Notes: generated by a model not told the origin, from the sequence alone. A DNA stretch of 64,000 bases from CAIMZW01 sp037133095 (GCA_037133095.1 JBAXOT010000001.1:76302-140301), one strand, 5' to 3'. Counted from the first letter of the stretch, positions 53,941-62,776 are shown. Numbers and translations: made by a program.

Positions 53941-54114
53941 GTGAAATTTTTAGCCATCGATCTCAACCACCCGGCACATTACTTAACCGTAGGTCCAGTC
54001 TCGGTTTCCTACGGGAATCTAGTCATGATCGCGCTCGTGGTTGCGCTCTTCGTAGTTGCGCTCGTTCTTCCTTTCCCAAGTCATAGTGACGATGATGAGA
54101 GGTCTCATAAATGA
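53941..54114 (+). CDS. Small single-span membrane subunit of a cytochrome b operon
   Basis: 57 residues, GTG start with AGGAG five bases upstream. An N-terminal ~28 residues (MKFLAIDLNHPAHYLTVGPV) probably lie outside the membrane, followed by one helix (NLVMIALVVALFVVALVLPF) and a short acidic/His tail (HSDDDERSHK). The stop overlaps the ATG of the cytochrome b gene (ATGA), so it is co-translated with it. I do not recognise the family. Size and position are those of a small accessory subunit of a respiratory membrane complex. Confidence 0.72.
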   Translation: MKFLAIDLNHPAHYLTVGPVSVSYGNLVMIALVVALFVVALVLPFPSHSDDDERSHK

Positions 54115-54722
54115 GTTCAAAAAAGATGTGGACGACGCGGGTTCGGGAATCCACGCTCGAAAGGTTCGAGCCGAAAGATCTCCTTCCTGATGTTCAACCC
54201 GCTTACGTCGCCTCATGGATTTACATTTTTGGCGTAGCGACTATCGCAGCCTTTGTCATGCTGGTCGCCAGTGGATTGGTCCTGACTTTCGAAGGACCCG
54301 CCTGGTGGCACACTTCTAGCATTGGTCATTTCTATAACTCTATTCATCTCTGGAGCGTGGAACTCTTCTTCGTCTTCATGGTGGTTCACCTTTGGGGCAA
54401 GTTCTGGATGGCAGCCTGGCGTGGTCGTCGTTGGATGACCTGGATTACTGGCGTTATCTCCTTCTTCGCATCAATCGTCACTGGCTTTACTGGTTATCTC
54501 ATTCAGACGAACTTCGATTCGCAGTGGATTGCCACACAAGCAAAAGACAGTTTTAACTCGGTCGGAATCGGTGCGTATTTCAATGCGCTTAACACCGGTC
54601 AAGCAATGTTGATTCACGTGTCATTGTTGCCACTTGTTCTCGGCGGCCTAGTCGTGTGGCATGTTATTTTGGTAAGACGTAAAGGCGTTGTTCCTCCAAT
54701 CGAAGCAGGTGGCTCCGAATGA
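54111..54722 (+). CDS. b6-type cytochrome b (N-terminal heme domain only)
   Basis: 203 residues, four membrane helices. Two His pairs fit bis-His heme ligation: H79 and H93 in helix 2 (NSIHLWSVELFFVFMVVHLW, spacing 14) and H169 and H184 in helix 4 (spacing 15, as in cytochrome b6; bc1 has 14). FTGYLIQTNFDSQWIATQ replaces the usual TGYxLPWDQ segment. The C-terminal half with the PEWY quinol motif is not present. I recall similar short cytochrome b proteins in many Actinobacteria (e.g. Streptomyces), apart from the standard QcrCAB complex. It overlaps both neighbours (ATGA). Confidence 0.85.
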   Translation: MSSKKMWTTRVRESTLERFEPKDLLPDVQPAYVASWIYIFGVATIAAFVMLVASGLVLTFEGPAWWHTSSIGHFYNSIHLWSVELFFVFMVVHLWGKFWMAAWRGRRWMTWITGVISFFASIVTGFTGYLIQTNFDSQWIATQAKDSFNSVGIGAYFNALNTGQAMLIHVSLLPLVLGGLVVWHVILVRRKGVVPPIEAGGSE

Positions 54723-55663
54723 GTCCTCAACTCTCAAAGCACGATCCAGCCAAAAAATGGTCAGGACCAACTCGCAAATACGATCTCATCAAAGAGTTCG
54801 TCATTGCCATCGTGGTGGTCGGTTTGCTGGCCATCAGTTTGGCAGCGCTCTTTAGTTCGCCAGATGAGCCCGCTCTGACCTTGAAATCATGGGCCATTTC
54901 AGATCCAGCCGACTTTATCGGCACCGCGACAGGCGAACTTGCCGGCACCACGGTGAGCGCTGGCTATGGTGCGCCTTACAACACTGCGGCTGAAGGCCAA
55001 GTCCTCGGTCCATTGAAGTTGCAGAAGTGGGCTGGCGTTCGAATCCCGATTAATCCAGCGGATGACTTCGTCATCGCACCGCTTGCCATCGATAATGATC
55101 CGGCTGTGGTGAGTGCAATTGCTGCCTGGAAAGCTGCATCGGTTGACCAACAAGGCAAGTGGGCTAATGCCTACGCTGACGCCCTCGGAAAATCTCCAAA
55201 GGCAATTACCTTGCCTGATCCCACCGGGGTATTTGGCCCAGTTCCGGCTATTGCGACCGGCCTTTATGGTCTAGCTAGAACCGGCGCTTTGGATGGCTTG
55301 CTGGCCGCTGGCGATACGCCACTGCCAACGAACTTCACCAAGCCGCTTCTCTTCCTGGCCGACAGTGGAACTTATTTCCCTGACTATGCCGGCGCGAGAC
55401 ACCTGCAAGGCGATCAATGGGGCGTTATGAATGAGACCGGGTCATACCCAGGACAATCCTGGCTCTGGCTCTACTCGTTCTGGTATCAAATTGACCCATT
55501 CAAGTCGTCTGGTAACGCGGATGTGCTTGTCATGGCAACTATGACGGTGCTCAGTTTGGCGCTCTTGTTCATGCCATTCTTGCCGATTTTGCGTCGAGTC
55601 CCTGAATGGATTCCGATTCACCGCATCATTTGGCGAAGTTGGTATCGACGCAAGGAAGAGTAA
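54719..55663 (+). CDS. Two-helix membrane subunit with large outer domain, cytochrome b partner
   Basis: 314 residues. One helix at about 26-47 and one at about 269-290 flank a ~220-residue extracytoplasmic domain; the C-terminus (RRVPEWIPIHRIIWRSWYRR) is cytosolic and basic. There is no cysteine in the whole chain, so no heme c or Fe-S site. The topology is unlike subunit IV of b6f (three helices, PEWY). It is coupled to the cytochrome b gene (ATGA) and ends before a strong terminator, so it is part of the same unit. Family unknown to me by name; role inferred from the operon. Confidence 0.75.
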   Translation: MSPQLSKHDPAKKWSGPTRKYDLIKEFVIAIVVVGLLAISLAALFSSPDEPALTLKSWAISDPADFIGTATGELAGTTVSAGYGAPYNTAAEGQVLGPLKLQKWAGVRIPINPADDFVIAPLAIDNDPAVVSAIAAWKAASVDQQGKWANAYADALGKSPKAITLPDPTGVFGPVPAIATGLYGLARTGALDGLLAAGDTPLPTNFTKPLLFLADSGTYFPDYAGARHLQGDQWGVMNETGSYPGQSWLWLYSFWYQIDPFKSSGNADVLVMATMTVLSLALLFMPFLPILRRVPEWIPIHRIIWRSWYRRKEE

Positions 55664-55677
55664 AGTCCAGAAAAATT

Positions 55678-55726
55678 AAGAGTGTAGAACGGTTTTCTCC
55701 AAGGGAATCGCTCTACACTCTTTTTC
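55678..55726 (+). terminator. Intrinsic terminator after the cytochrome b operon
   Basis: An 11-bp perfect stem (AAGAGTGTAGA at 55678-55688, TCTACACTCTT at 55712-55722) followed by a T-rich run. The next ATG is at 55728, so the terminator abuts the next gene. TACACT inside its right arm lies eight bases before that ATG and may double as a -10 element. Confidence 0.85.
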
Positions 55727-55727
55727 T

Positions 55728-56588
55728 ATGGGAATTGAGAAACCGAAAAATAAAAGAGCACTCCTAGGCGCACTCTATTTCTTTCTTTATTTAACATTAG
55801 TCGTCCTCTCTTTTGCCAGCCCCGCCCAACATGCGCTGAATCAAGTGCAAAATGCTGGCACTACCTCTTCATTGATTGCGGCAGATATCAATAGTGAACG
55901 TCAGGTGATTGTCCCAAAACTTATCGATCAATTTATCAAGAGCGCCGATGCGAAAACTGCGACAATCATTACGAAAAACCGGGCGCAGATTACGACCGCT
56001 CTTAATGATCTGCTAAAGAATCCGGATTTCAAAAAAGTTTTAGTCACAACTTTTAATCCTCTGGGAGCCGCCTTAATTGCGGGGGATTCCAGTGTTTCGT
56101 TAGATTCCCAACCTCTGGCGAATTTATTAGCCCATGAAGTGAATTCGAGGGCAGGTGAAACTGTTATCTCCACGAAGGATCTCAAGTCGATTTCAAAGAG
56201 TCAGACCGTAAACATCTCTGGTGCGGGGAAGGGAATACACACGGCGCACTCAATCCTCTCGAATGTTATTTATTTATGGATTCTTATCACCATTTTACTT
56301 GCTCTCATACTTTGGCTCCGTCGTAACTTCGCTTTCTCAGTGCTTTGGAAAATCTTTCTTTCACTGGGAATTCCCATTTTGGTGCTCTGGATTGTTGTGC
56401 CGAAAATTGCCCTTCATGAAATTCAGAAGCAGGCGTCGAGCGAATTGGCCTCCAGCCTCTTCCCGATCCTCTATCGCCAAGTCAGCGGATTCACACGTAA
56501 TCTTGCGGTGGGATACCTGCTTTTGGCTTTAATTTTCGTTATTTTGGCTAGAGTTAAATCCTCATCGAAGGAATTGCCCGCAGCTTAA
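55728..56588 (+). CDS. Membrane protein of unknown function, three helices and an outer domain
   Basis: 286 residues. An N-terminal helix (about 12-30), an extracytoplasmic helical domain (about 35-175) with many Ala/Ser/Asn and no Cys, then three helices (about 180-200, 208-228, 258-275). No recognisable catalytic motif. It begins two bases after a terminator with no Shine-Dalgarno sequence, so it is probably leaderless from an element within the terminator. The permease-YHS gene follows after 11 bp. Function unknown. Confidence 0.7.
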   Translation: MGIEKPKNKRALLGALYFFLYLTLVVLSFASPAQHALNQVQNAGTTSSLIAADINSERQVIVPKLIDQFIKSADAKTATIITKNRAQITTALNDLLKNPDFKKVLVTTFNPLGAALIAGDSSVSLDSQPLANLLAHEVNSRAGETVISTKDLKSISKSQTVNISGAGKGIHTAHSILSNVIYLWILITILLALILWLRRNFAFSVLWKIFLSLGIPILVLWIVVPKIALHEIQKQASSELASSLFPILYRQVSGFTRNLAVGYLLLALIFVILARVKSSSKELPAA

Positions 56589-56599
56589 CGGAAGGAAAG

Positions 56600-57826
56600 A
56601 TGTCAAAGATTTGGTCCGGCCTCCACGAAGGCGGCTGGATGTTCTACGACACTTTCTGGGCGTTAATCTTGGGTTTTACGCTCTCTGGAATGGTTCAGGC
56701 CTTCATCTCTCGGGATCAAATGAAAGCCACGCTCGGTGACCATCGACCTGCCACCATTGTTAAGTCCTCGATTTTTGGGATAGTCAGTTCGTCGTGTTCC
56801 TATGCTGCAAGCGCGTTGGCTCGCAGTCTTATTTCCAAAGGTGCTGATTTCACTGCTTCGATAGTATTTATGTTTGCCAGTACGAATCTGGTCATAGAAC
56901 TTGGATTTGTGATCTGGATTCTCATCGGATGGCAATTCGCAGTTGCAGAATTCGTCGGCGGTACTGTGATGATCATTCTTATTTCCGTCTTACTGCCTCG
57001 TGTGATCCCCGCGAGTCTTATCAGCCAGGCCCAATCAAGCGTTGATCAGTCAATGAACTCCATGATGCAACCGGGATCTCCAGCTTCGCGATTCAAATCG
57101 CGTCGAAGTTGGAGCGACGCAGCTGGTTTCACGATTGGCGACTTCACGATGCTCCGAAAGGAGCTCGTTATCGGATTTGCAGTCGCTGGTCTGGCCTCGA
57201 GTTTGGTCTCAGTGGCTTTCTGGCAGGGGCTATTTATTACCGGTCACGGTTTTTGGTCAGCGCTGGAGAATGCCATCATCGGCCCCTTCCTCGCCTTCGT
57301 TAGTTTTGTTTGTTCCGTGGGAAATGTCCCGCTGGCAGCAGCACTTTGGCATGGCGGTATCACTTTCGGAGGCGTTATCGCCTTCATTTTTGCCGACCTA
57401 GTCGCTTTCCCTCTTGTCATGATCTATCGCAAGTACTACGGCGCGAAATTGGCCCTTCGGCTGACCTTGCTCTTCTGGTTCATTATGAGCACGAGTGGTC
57501 TGATCACTGAGGGAATCTTCACGCTTGTACAACTTGTGCCCGTTCGTCATATGAACATAATGAACGTCAAACATTTTGGTGCCAATTCGACTACATATTT
57601 GAATGCCATTGCACTCATCGTGATTTGTCTCGTTTATTGGCTCTATCGAACTCGAGATCGAAATGGCGCCAGTATTGAGTTTGCTAAAGATTTGGTTTGT
57701 GGGATGCAGGTGCGGATATCAGATGCCCCTGCGATTGCCGAGTTAGATGGCACGAAGTACTACTTCTGTATGGTTGGGTGTAAAGAGGAATTCCTGGCCA
57801 ATAGCGCTAAATATGTTTCGCTTTAA
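56600..57826 (+). CDS. COG0701/DUF318 permease fused to a YHS metal domain
   Basis: 408 residues with GGAAGGAAAG upstream. Eight to nine membrane helices carry the twofold motif of this family (SSSCSYAASALARSLISKGA and FVCSVGNVPLAAALWHGG). The last ~45 residues are a YHS domain (DLVCGMQVRISDAP, YYFCMVGCKEEF) with three cysteines, like those fused to copper ATPases and metal-binding proteins. The family includes the arsenic permease ArsP. The YHS tail suggests handling of a soft or transition metal. The stop overlaps the converging HNH-like gene by 4 bp. Confidence 0.83.
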   Translation: MSKIWSGLHEGGWMFYDTFWALILGFTLSGMVQAFISRDQMKATLGDHRPATIVKSSIFGIVSSSCSYAASALARSLISKGADFTASIVFMFASTNLVIELGFVIWILIGWQFAVAEFVGGTVMIILISVLLPRVIPASLISQAQSSVDQSMNSMMQPGSPASRFKSRRSWSDAAGFTIGDFTMLRKELVIGFAVAGLASSLVSVAFWQGLFITGHGFWSALENAIIGPFLAFVSFVCSVGNVPLAAALWHGGITFGGVIAFIFADLVAFPLVMIYRKYYGAKLALRLTLLFWFIMSTSGLITEGIFTLVQLVPVRHMNIMNVKHFGANSTTYLNAIALIVICLVYWLYRTRDRNGASIEFAKDLVCGMQVRISDAPAIAELDGTKYYFCMVGCKEEFLANSAKYVSL

Positions 57827-58341
57827 TTTAATGGCCCAATGTACTTTTGATAACCAACTTCCCAATTTGTTTGAAAGACGGCGCGCGCCGTCTTCAGCGA
57901 GATTAGGCCGCCACAAATCATCAGGTGAAGTTTGTTCTCCAACTTGTCTTTAAAGCTGGCCCCACGCGCAATGTGGCGCGGTTCTGGCCAGAGATTCTTG
58001 GGATCTGATGGCGCCCCGCCGATTTCCAGTGGCACCAAATGGTCTTCTTCATAATTTCGCAGGTCCAGATCGCCGCCAAGGTTGTAACCGGAGCTGAGTT
58101 GCTGGCGCTTTAGCGCGTTCGTGTACGACGCCTTGGGTCGAACTGTCTTGGTCCAGCCCGCAACGCAGATCGTGCTGCCAATCGTTGCCTGCGTGACCGC
58201 TGGATTTAGCGCCCCAGGAGTTAAATGGGAATCTGGCAAGCCATTTGCCAAGGTAGCGGCACTGGTGCTGGCGGTGGCTTGGTTCACGGGCAGTAAACCA
58301 ATCAATACGAGTGAGAGCAGCGCCTCGTAGCGACTGCGCAT
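57823..58341 (-). CDS. Secreted HNH-like protein
   Basis: 172 residues from an ATG that overlaps the previous stop (TAATG). Signal peptide about 1-25 (RSRYEALLSLVLIGLLPVNQ). The core EEDHLVPLEIGGAPSDPKNL followed by WPEP has the DH...N pattern of the beta-beta-alpha-metal (HNH) fold, and NKLHLMICGG may give the last His. Many actinobacterial secreted proteins share it; an extracellular nuclease is plausible but untested. Two cysteines (C in STICVAGW and MICGG) may form a disulfide. It is downstream of a lipoprotein gene. Confidence 0.72.
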   Translation of the reverse strand: MRSRYEALLSLVLIGLLPVNQATASTSAATLANGLPDSHLTPGALNPAVTQATIGSTICVAGWTKTVRPKASYTNALKRQQLSSGYNLGGDLDLRNYEEDHLVPLEIGGAPSDPKNLWPEPRHIARGASFKDKLENKLHLMICGGLISLKTARAVFQTNWEVGYQKYIGPLN

Positions 58342-58967
58342 TAGGTGGGACAGTCCATTCCAAACTCCTTTTGGATGGCGGTCGAGACTCTGCCGCAACC
58401 AACCGTGGCAGTACCAAAGTCAATGACCGCCCACTTTCCTTGGCGCAGGTGCGCCCAGCCATAAGCATTGTCCGTCACCGGTAGATACGGGACCGACTCA
58501 AAAATCAACCAGGTCGGATCAACACTGGAGAATCGAAGGTGAACTATCGCGGCAAAGAACTCGTCCGAACCCTGTTGGATTTTCCGAATTTCAATCGCGA
58601 CCGAGTCGGGAACTGCTTTACCTCCGGTGTACCTGGCGCTGTCGAGCGCAAAATGATTGGGGTACTGGCCCAATATGGTCCATGGGATCACAACCCGCGA
58701 TAACTCTTTACTTGTTGCGTTTGACCAGGACAAGGTCCAGCCTGCCTCCGTTGCCAAGCCCTTCGGTAAGGGCGCGGCAATTTGGTGCTTTACCGCTGAG
58801 GCGTCCCAGGTTCGAAGTTCTGGATGTCTAGCCGTGAAATTGGTGAGAAGAAGATTAATTCCGTCGCGTAATTTTGCATCGGTTGGCCGTTCCTCCCCAG
58901 TAGCCATCGCGCACGAGGAGAGCACCAGGATCAGGACTGCTCCGAGGGTGACGGCGCGGAATTTCAT
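58341..58967 (-). CDS. Putative lipoprotein
   Basis: 208 residues. Signal II sequence with lipobox LILVLSSC near residue 19. The mature part is one globular domain with two C-terminal cysteines (TVGCGRVSTA, FGMDC). No known motif. Leaderless-type promoter six bases before the ATG; the next gene is translationally coupled, so the lipoprotein and the HNH-like protein are made together, perhaps as an effector with an anchored partner. Confidence 0.72.
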   Translation of the reverse strand: MKFRAVTLGAVLILVLSSCAMATGEERPTDAKLRDGINLLLTNFTARHPELRTWDASAVKHQIAAPLPKGLATEAGWTLSWSNATSKELSRVVIPWTILGQYPNHFALDSARYTGGKAVPDSVAIEIRKIQQGSDEFFAAIVHLRFSSVDPTWLIFESVPYLPVTDNAYGWAHLRQGKWAVIDFGTATVGCGRVSTAIQKEFGMDCPT

Positions 58968-58979
58968 ATTTGAAGTGTA
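58968..58979 (-). promoter_or_regulatory. -10 element of a leaderless promoter (lipoprotein gene)
   Basis: On the minus strand TACACT lies exactly six bases (TCAAAT) before the ATG at 58967. Confidence 0.55.
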
Positions 58980-59056
58980 TCCACGATAGGTCTTGAAACT
59001 CCGACCTTTTAAGAGGACTATCCCATTTACTGAATGAACGCTGCGAAGGAGGAGTT

Positions 59057-59482
59057 GTGAAGATTACGTCATTAATTTCAGGCAAACGGGTCGAAACGAT
59101 CTCGCCGAGCGCAACCATTCACGATCTAGTTAATGCGCTGCAAACTCATCACGTAGGCGCTCTCGTGGTTTCGGCCGATGGAAATCACATTGATGGGATT
59201 GTTTCCGAACGAGATGTAGTCCGATCTATGCCAGGGAAACTTCATGAGCTGATTGGCATGCATGTCCGAGATTTAATGACTGTGGACGTAGTCTCCTGTA
59301 GTCCAGAAGCCAGCGTCTCGGAATTGATGACGATCATGACGGAAAGGCGAATCCGACATATCCCGGTTGTTTCCGAAGCTGGAAAATTGCTTTCTATTGT
59401 CTCAATCGGAGATGTAGTAAAAGCTCATATCGAAGAGATCGAAGTTGAGCGGCGAGCGCTGAAGGATTACGTCACCAACTAG
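59057..59482 (+). CDS. Stand-alone CBS-pair protein
   Basis: 141 residues, GTG start with GGAGGAG upstream. Two CBS motifs fill the chain (ISPSATIHDLVNALQTHHVG; SCSPEASVSELMTIMTERRI), each ending with the IDGIVSERDV / LLSIVSIGDV strand. Single-gene CBS pairs bind adenine nucleotides and regulate partners in trans; the partner is not evident. The last residues (RRALKDYVTN) match the common YVTG/YIT-type end of this family. Confidence 0.88.
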   Translation: MKITSLISGKRVETISPSATIHDLVNALQTHHVGALVVSADGNHIDGIVSERDVVRSMPGKLHELIGMHVRDLMTVDVVSCSPEASVSELMTIMTERRIRHIPVVSEAGKLLSIVSIGDVVKAHIEEIEVERRALKDYVTN

Positions 59483-59530
59483 CCACCCAACTCTTGGATT
59501 TTAAGGTTCTCCCCTTAAACTGCAGACTCC

Positions 59531-61372
59531 ATGAGAAGAGATATCCAAGCACTCCGAGGTATTGCCGTCCTTTTGGTTTTGCTCTTTCACTTTCATGTTG
59601 GACCCTTTAAAGGTGGATTTCTGGGCGTCGATGTTTTCTTCGTGATATCAGGCTATGTGATTACGGAAAGACTGTCGACCGGGGTGGGACCCTTGAAGTC
59701 TCAGTTGCACCAGTTTTATCTTCGCAGAGCAAAACGGATTCTGCCGATGAGCCTCCTCACGACCGTGGTTACAACTATCTTGGTTCGACTGTATCTGCCG
59801 CCGATCTCATACTCCCGATTTTTCAAAGATGCGCTTGCCGCTGTGGCACTGATTCCTAATCTGGCATTTGCAGCACAGCAAAACGATTACTTGAGCCAAT
59901 CTCTCGATCCCTCACCGTTCTTGCATTATTGGTCGTTGGGCGTTGAAGAACAGTTCTATTTCCTTTGGCCCTTGCTCTTTATCTTTTTTTTCCGTAAACA
60001 TCGAAGCTGGATTCCTGGTTTAGCGGTTGTGGGAACTACTTTTGGAATTTGGTACACCTCCCACAATTCCGTCCAATCTTTCTACCTTCCGACTTCCAGG
60101 GCATGGGAGTTTCTCGTTGGTGCCGCCCTAGTTGGCGTTACATGGAAAACTGAGTCGACGACAAATCGAAGAGTGGTCGCACTTGTGGGCTGGATGGGAA
60201 TATTGGCTTCGGCTCTCGTTATATCCACCAATAACCCAACTCCGAGCTGGAGCACCATCGTTCCGATCCTGGCCACAGGTTTAGTTCTTTGGGCCGCAGC
60301 GCCATTCTCTGATAAATATCTCTTGCCTCAACTTGGTGACTACTCATATTCGCTCTACTTGATTCATTGGCCGCTTATAACGGTAATTCTTTTCAAATAT
60401 CCGAATGTTTCTCTCAGTTGGCGAGTTGCCTTGATACCGATCTCGATCGCCGTGGCGTATTTAGCAACCAATTATTTTGAGAAGCCATTGCGGTTTAACA
60501 AGAAGATTTCGTTGCCCCTTTGGAAGTGGGCGAGTGTCATGGTGGTTGGCGCCGCACTTTCTACTTTGATTCTTGGTACTGCAGCTGCTTCGTATAAAGG
60601 TGTCACAAAAGATTTAACAATCTCTACTGCATCTCCAATTATCTATTCCAATGGCTGTCACGTCCCATTCGCGCAATCGGTTCCTAAGACCAACTGCATT
60701 TATGGTGATGCCACCAGCAAGATAAGCATCGTCTTGGCCGGTGATTCGCATGCCGCCCAGTGGTTTCCAGCGCTCAACGCCCTCAGCACGAAGCATCATT
60801 GGCGTCTGATCTCATTAACCAAATCTTCCTGTCCGGCCACCATACTTGCGACAATGAGATCTGGAATTGCAGATAAGAATTGCCTTATTTGGCAACAGAA
60901 TTTAATTTCGAGCATAAATACGATTAAGCCAACACTTGTGATTACAAGCGCATTCACCGAATCGCCTTATCCATTGGTGCAGCCGGAGAAGGACTATGCG
61001 ATTCAATGGGTTAACGGACTTCAAGGTTTTTATTCGAAGATAGTTTCACCGAACACTAAGGAATTGTTTATAGGTGATACCCCGTATCCGCGACAAGATG
61101 AGGCAAGTTGTTTATCGGCTCATCTGACAAAGACGAAAATGTGTGATTTTGGCTTGATGCGCAGTGCAGCCTCGCTGGCAACAATGAGATTTATTCAGAG
61201 TTCGGTCGGTACATTCATTGACCCAACCGGATGGCTTTGCAGCAATGGGATCTGCGGTGCAACTCGAAACGGATTCAATACCTATCGAGATATCTCACAT
61301 CTTTCGGTTCCTACGTCGGAAAACCTAGCGTTGCAACTTGACGCTCGATTGGTAAAAATTCTTAATTCGTAA
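59531..61372 (+). CDS. OafA-type acyltransferase 3 with SGNH domain
   Basis: 613 residues. N-terminal acyltransferase-3 domain with about ten helices: RRDIQALRGIAVLLVLLFHF, GGFLGVDVFFVISGYVITER and HYWSLGVEEQFYFLWP. The C-terminal ~230 residues are extracytoplasmic, with VLAGDSHAAQWFPALNAL (SGNH Ser block) and DISHLSVPTSENL (catalytic Asp/His block). Role: O-acetylation of surface polysaccharide or peptidoglycan. It ends directly against the converging XRE-TPR gene with no intergenic base. Confidence 0.88.
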   Translation: MRRDIQALRGIAVLLVLLFHFHVGPFKGGFLGVDVFFVISGYVITERLSTGVGPLKSQLHQFYLRRAKRILPMSLLTTVVTTILVRLYLPPISYSRFFKDALAAVALIPNLAFAAQQNDYLSQSLDPSPFLHYWSLGVEEQFYFLWPLLFIFFFRKHRSWIPGLAVVGTTFGIWYTSHNSVQSFYLPTSRAWEFLVGAALVGVTWKTESTTNRRVVALVGWMGILASALVISTNNPTPSWSTIVPILATGLVLWAAAPFSDKYLLPQLGDYSYSLYLIHWPLITVILFKYPNVSLSWRVALIPISIAVAYLATNYFEKPLRFNKKISLPLWKWASVMVVGAALSTLILGTAAASYKGVTKDLTISTASPIIYSNGCHVPFAQSVPKTNCIYGDATSKISIVLAGDSHAAQWFPALNALSTKHHWRLISLTKSSCPATILATMRSGIADKNCLIWQQNLISSINTIKPTLVITSAFTESPYPLVQPEKDYAIQWVNGLQGFYSKIVSPNTKELFIGDTPYPRQDEASCLSAHLTKTKMCDFGLMRSAASLATMRFIQSSVGTFIDPTGWLCSNGICGATRNGFNTYRDISHLSVPTSENLALQLDARLVKILNS

Positions 61373-62737
61373 TTAACGAATGTGAATTTCGTGAGCGCTC
61401 TCTTTTGCCGCGATGTAAGCAATCGTGCTGGCCGGTACGCCGGCATCGACCAACGCTTCGCGGTAGGCAGAGATTGCTTCATCGAGATGGCCCAGGCCGG
61501 CATAAATGTCGCCGAGTTCGCGCCATACCAAAGCATTTTGTCGAGATGGTTCCATTTGAGACAAACTGGAACGAGCGGCGATGAGGTTCATCGACGATTC
61601 GATGTCATTGCCAAGACTGATTTGGGCACGTGCCGCAAGGAGATAAGCCTCAGCTCGTTGCAAGCGCTCGCCCGTGGTTTCGAGTCGAGCGATGGCTGAT
61701 TTAGCCTGCGTGAGGGCAAGTTCGTATTCGCCATCGAGCCATTCGACTCGAGCTAATTCTGTTTCGAGGTTTGCAAAGTTAATGCTCGTGCCAATGTTTT
61801 CCAAAAGTTGATTGGCCTTAACAAGTTGTTGGCGAGCACCGATCGAATCTGGTGGCGATTGGCGAGTCATCAACCAAGCAATGGCAATTCGAAGGTTCCC
61901 TTCAGCCCGGGAATCATCTGCCTCAGAAAAAAGTCCAGCCGCTCGTTGGGCCAAAATCAAGGCAGTTGCGGTGTCTTGCATACCATCAGCGGCAAGACTT
62001 GCATTCCAAAGAACTGATGCGCGAGCAATGGCATCGGTCTCTTCATCAAATAATTTTATGGAGTTTGTCGCCACGTCAAAAGCGCGCGCGTAATCACCAC
62101 GGAGATGATGCACTGCGATCATGCTCGAGAGCAAACGAGCATAGGTAGCGCTCTTCTGCAATTGAATAGGGAAATTCTTTTTTGCCTCGTCAAGTAATTC
62201 AAGGGCGGTGACAAAGTCGCCCATATTCCGTTCGCACCGACTGATATCAATCGTGAGTTCAATGACACGAAGAGGAAGCCCGGCCGATTCGGCGTATGTG
62301 CGGGATTGGCGAAAAAAGAACAATGCTTTTTCGAGATCGCCCAACATTTCTAAAGACTTTGCGTATGTCGCTTCAATATTCGAACGAAATTCAAGATCAC
62401 CTTCAGCGGGGAATTCGGCCACCAATTTTTTCAGCAGAACCGAGGCAAATTTTGCATCATTATTTGTCAGGGCCATTTCGGCGAAGAGAAGATCCTTGCG
62501 CATCGATTGAATCGAAGAGGACTCGGGGCTCTGCGTCAGAGCACGCTCGGAGATATTTAATCGGAGCGCAAGTTGAGCGACAACTTCGGCTGAGGGATGG
62601 CGCAGACCGGATTCAATCAGGGAGATATGGCTGGGGGAGGTGATCCCCTGGGCGAGCTCTGGCTGGGTTAGCCCAGCTTCCTGACGAAAGTGACGTAGTC
62701 GAACGCCTAAATGCTGGGACGGCATCTGGTTTTCCAT
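61373..62737 (-). CDS. XRE-type regulator with TPR sensor domain
   Basis: 454 residues. The N-terminal helix-turn-helix (about 8-65: LRHFRQEAGLTQPELAQGIT, SPSHISLIESGLRHPS) is followed by TPR-like helical repeats to the end (YAKSLEMLGDLEKALFFFRQ; WRELGDIYAGLGHLDEAISA). This is the architecture of RRNPP regulators that bind secreted signalling peptides in Firmicutes, and of several actinobacterial regulators without known ligands. It is divergent from a 52-residue exported peptide gene, which makes peptide control an attractive idea. Leaderless-type promoter. Confidence 0.85.
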   Translation of the reverse strand: MENQMPSQHLGVRLRHFRQEAGLTQPELAQGITSPSHISLIESGLRHPSAEVVAQLALRLNISERALTQSPESSSIQSMRKDLLFAEMALTNNDAKFASVLLKKLVAEFPAEGDLEFRSNIEATYAKSLEMLGDLEKALFFFRQSRTYAESAGLPLRVIELTIDISRCERNMGDFVTALELLDEAKKNFPIQLQKSATYARLLSSMIAVHHLRGDYARAFDVATNSIKLFDEETDAIARASVLWNASLAADGMQDTATALILAQRAAGLFSEADDSRAEGNLRIAIAWLMTRQSPPDSIGARQQLVKANQLLENIGTSINFANLETELARVEWLDGEYELALTQAKSAIARLETTGERLQRAEAYLLAARAQISLGNDIESSMNLIAARSSLSQMEPSRQNALVWRELGDIYAGLGHLDEAISAYREALVDAGVPASTIAYIAAKESAHEIHIR

Positions 62738-62749
62738 GCCTTGACAATA
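62738..62749 (-). promoter_or_regulatory. -10 element of a leaderless promoter (XRE-TPR gene)
   Basis: On the minus strand TATTGT lies exactly six bases (CAAGGC) before the ATG at 62737. Confidence 0.55.
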
Positions 62750-62776
62750 GCACGTGACACTGATTTACTAAAGGTG

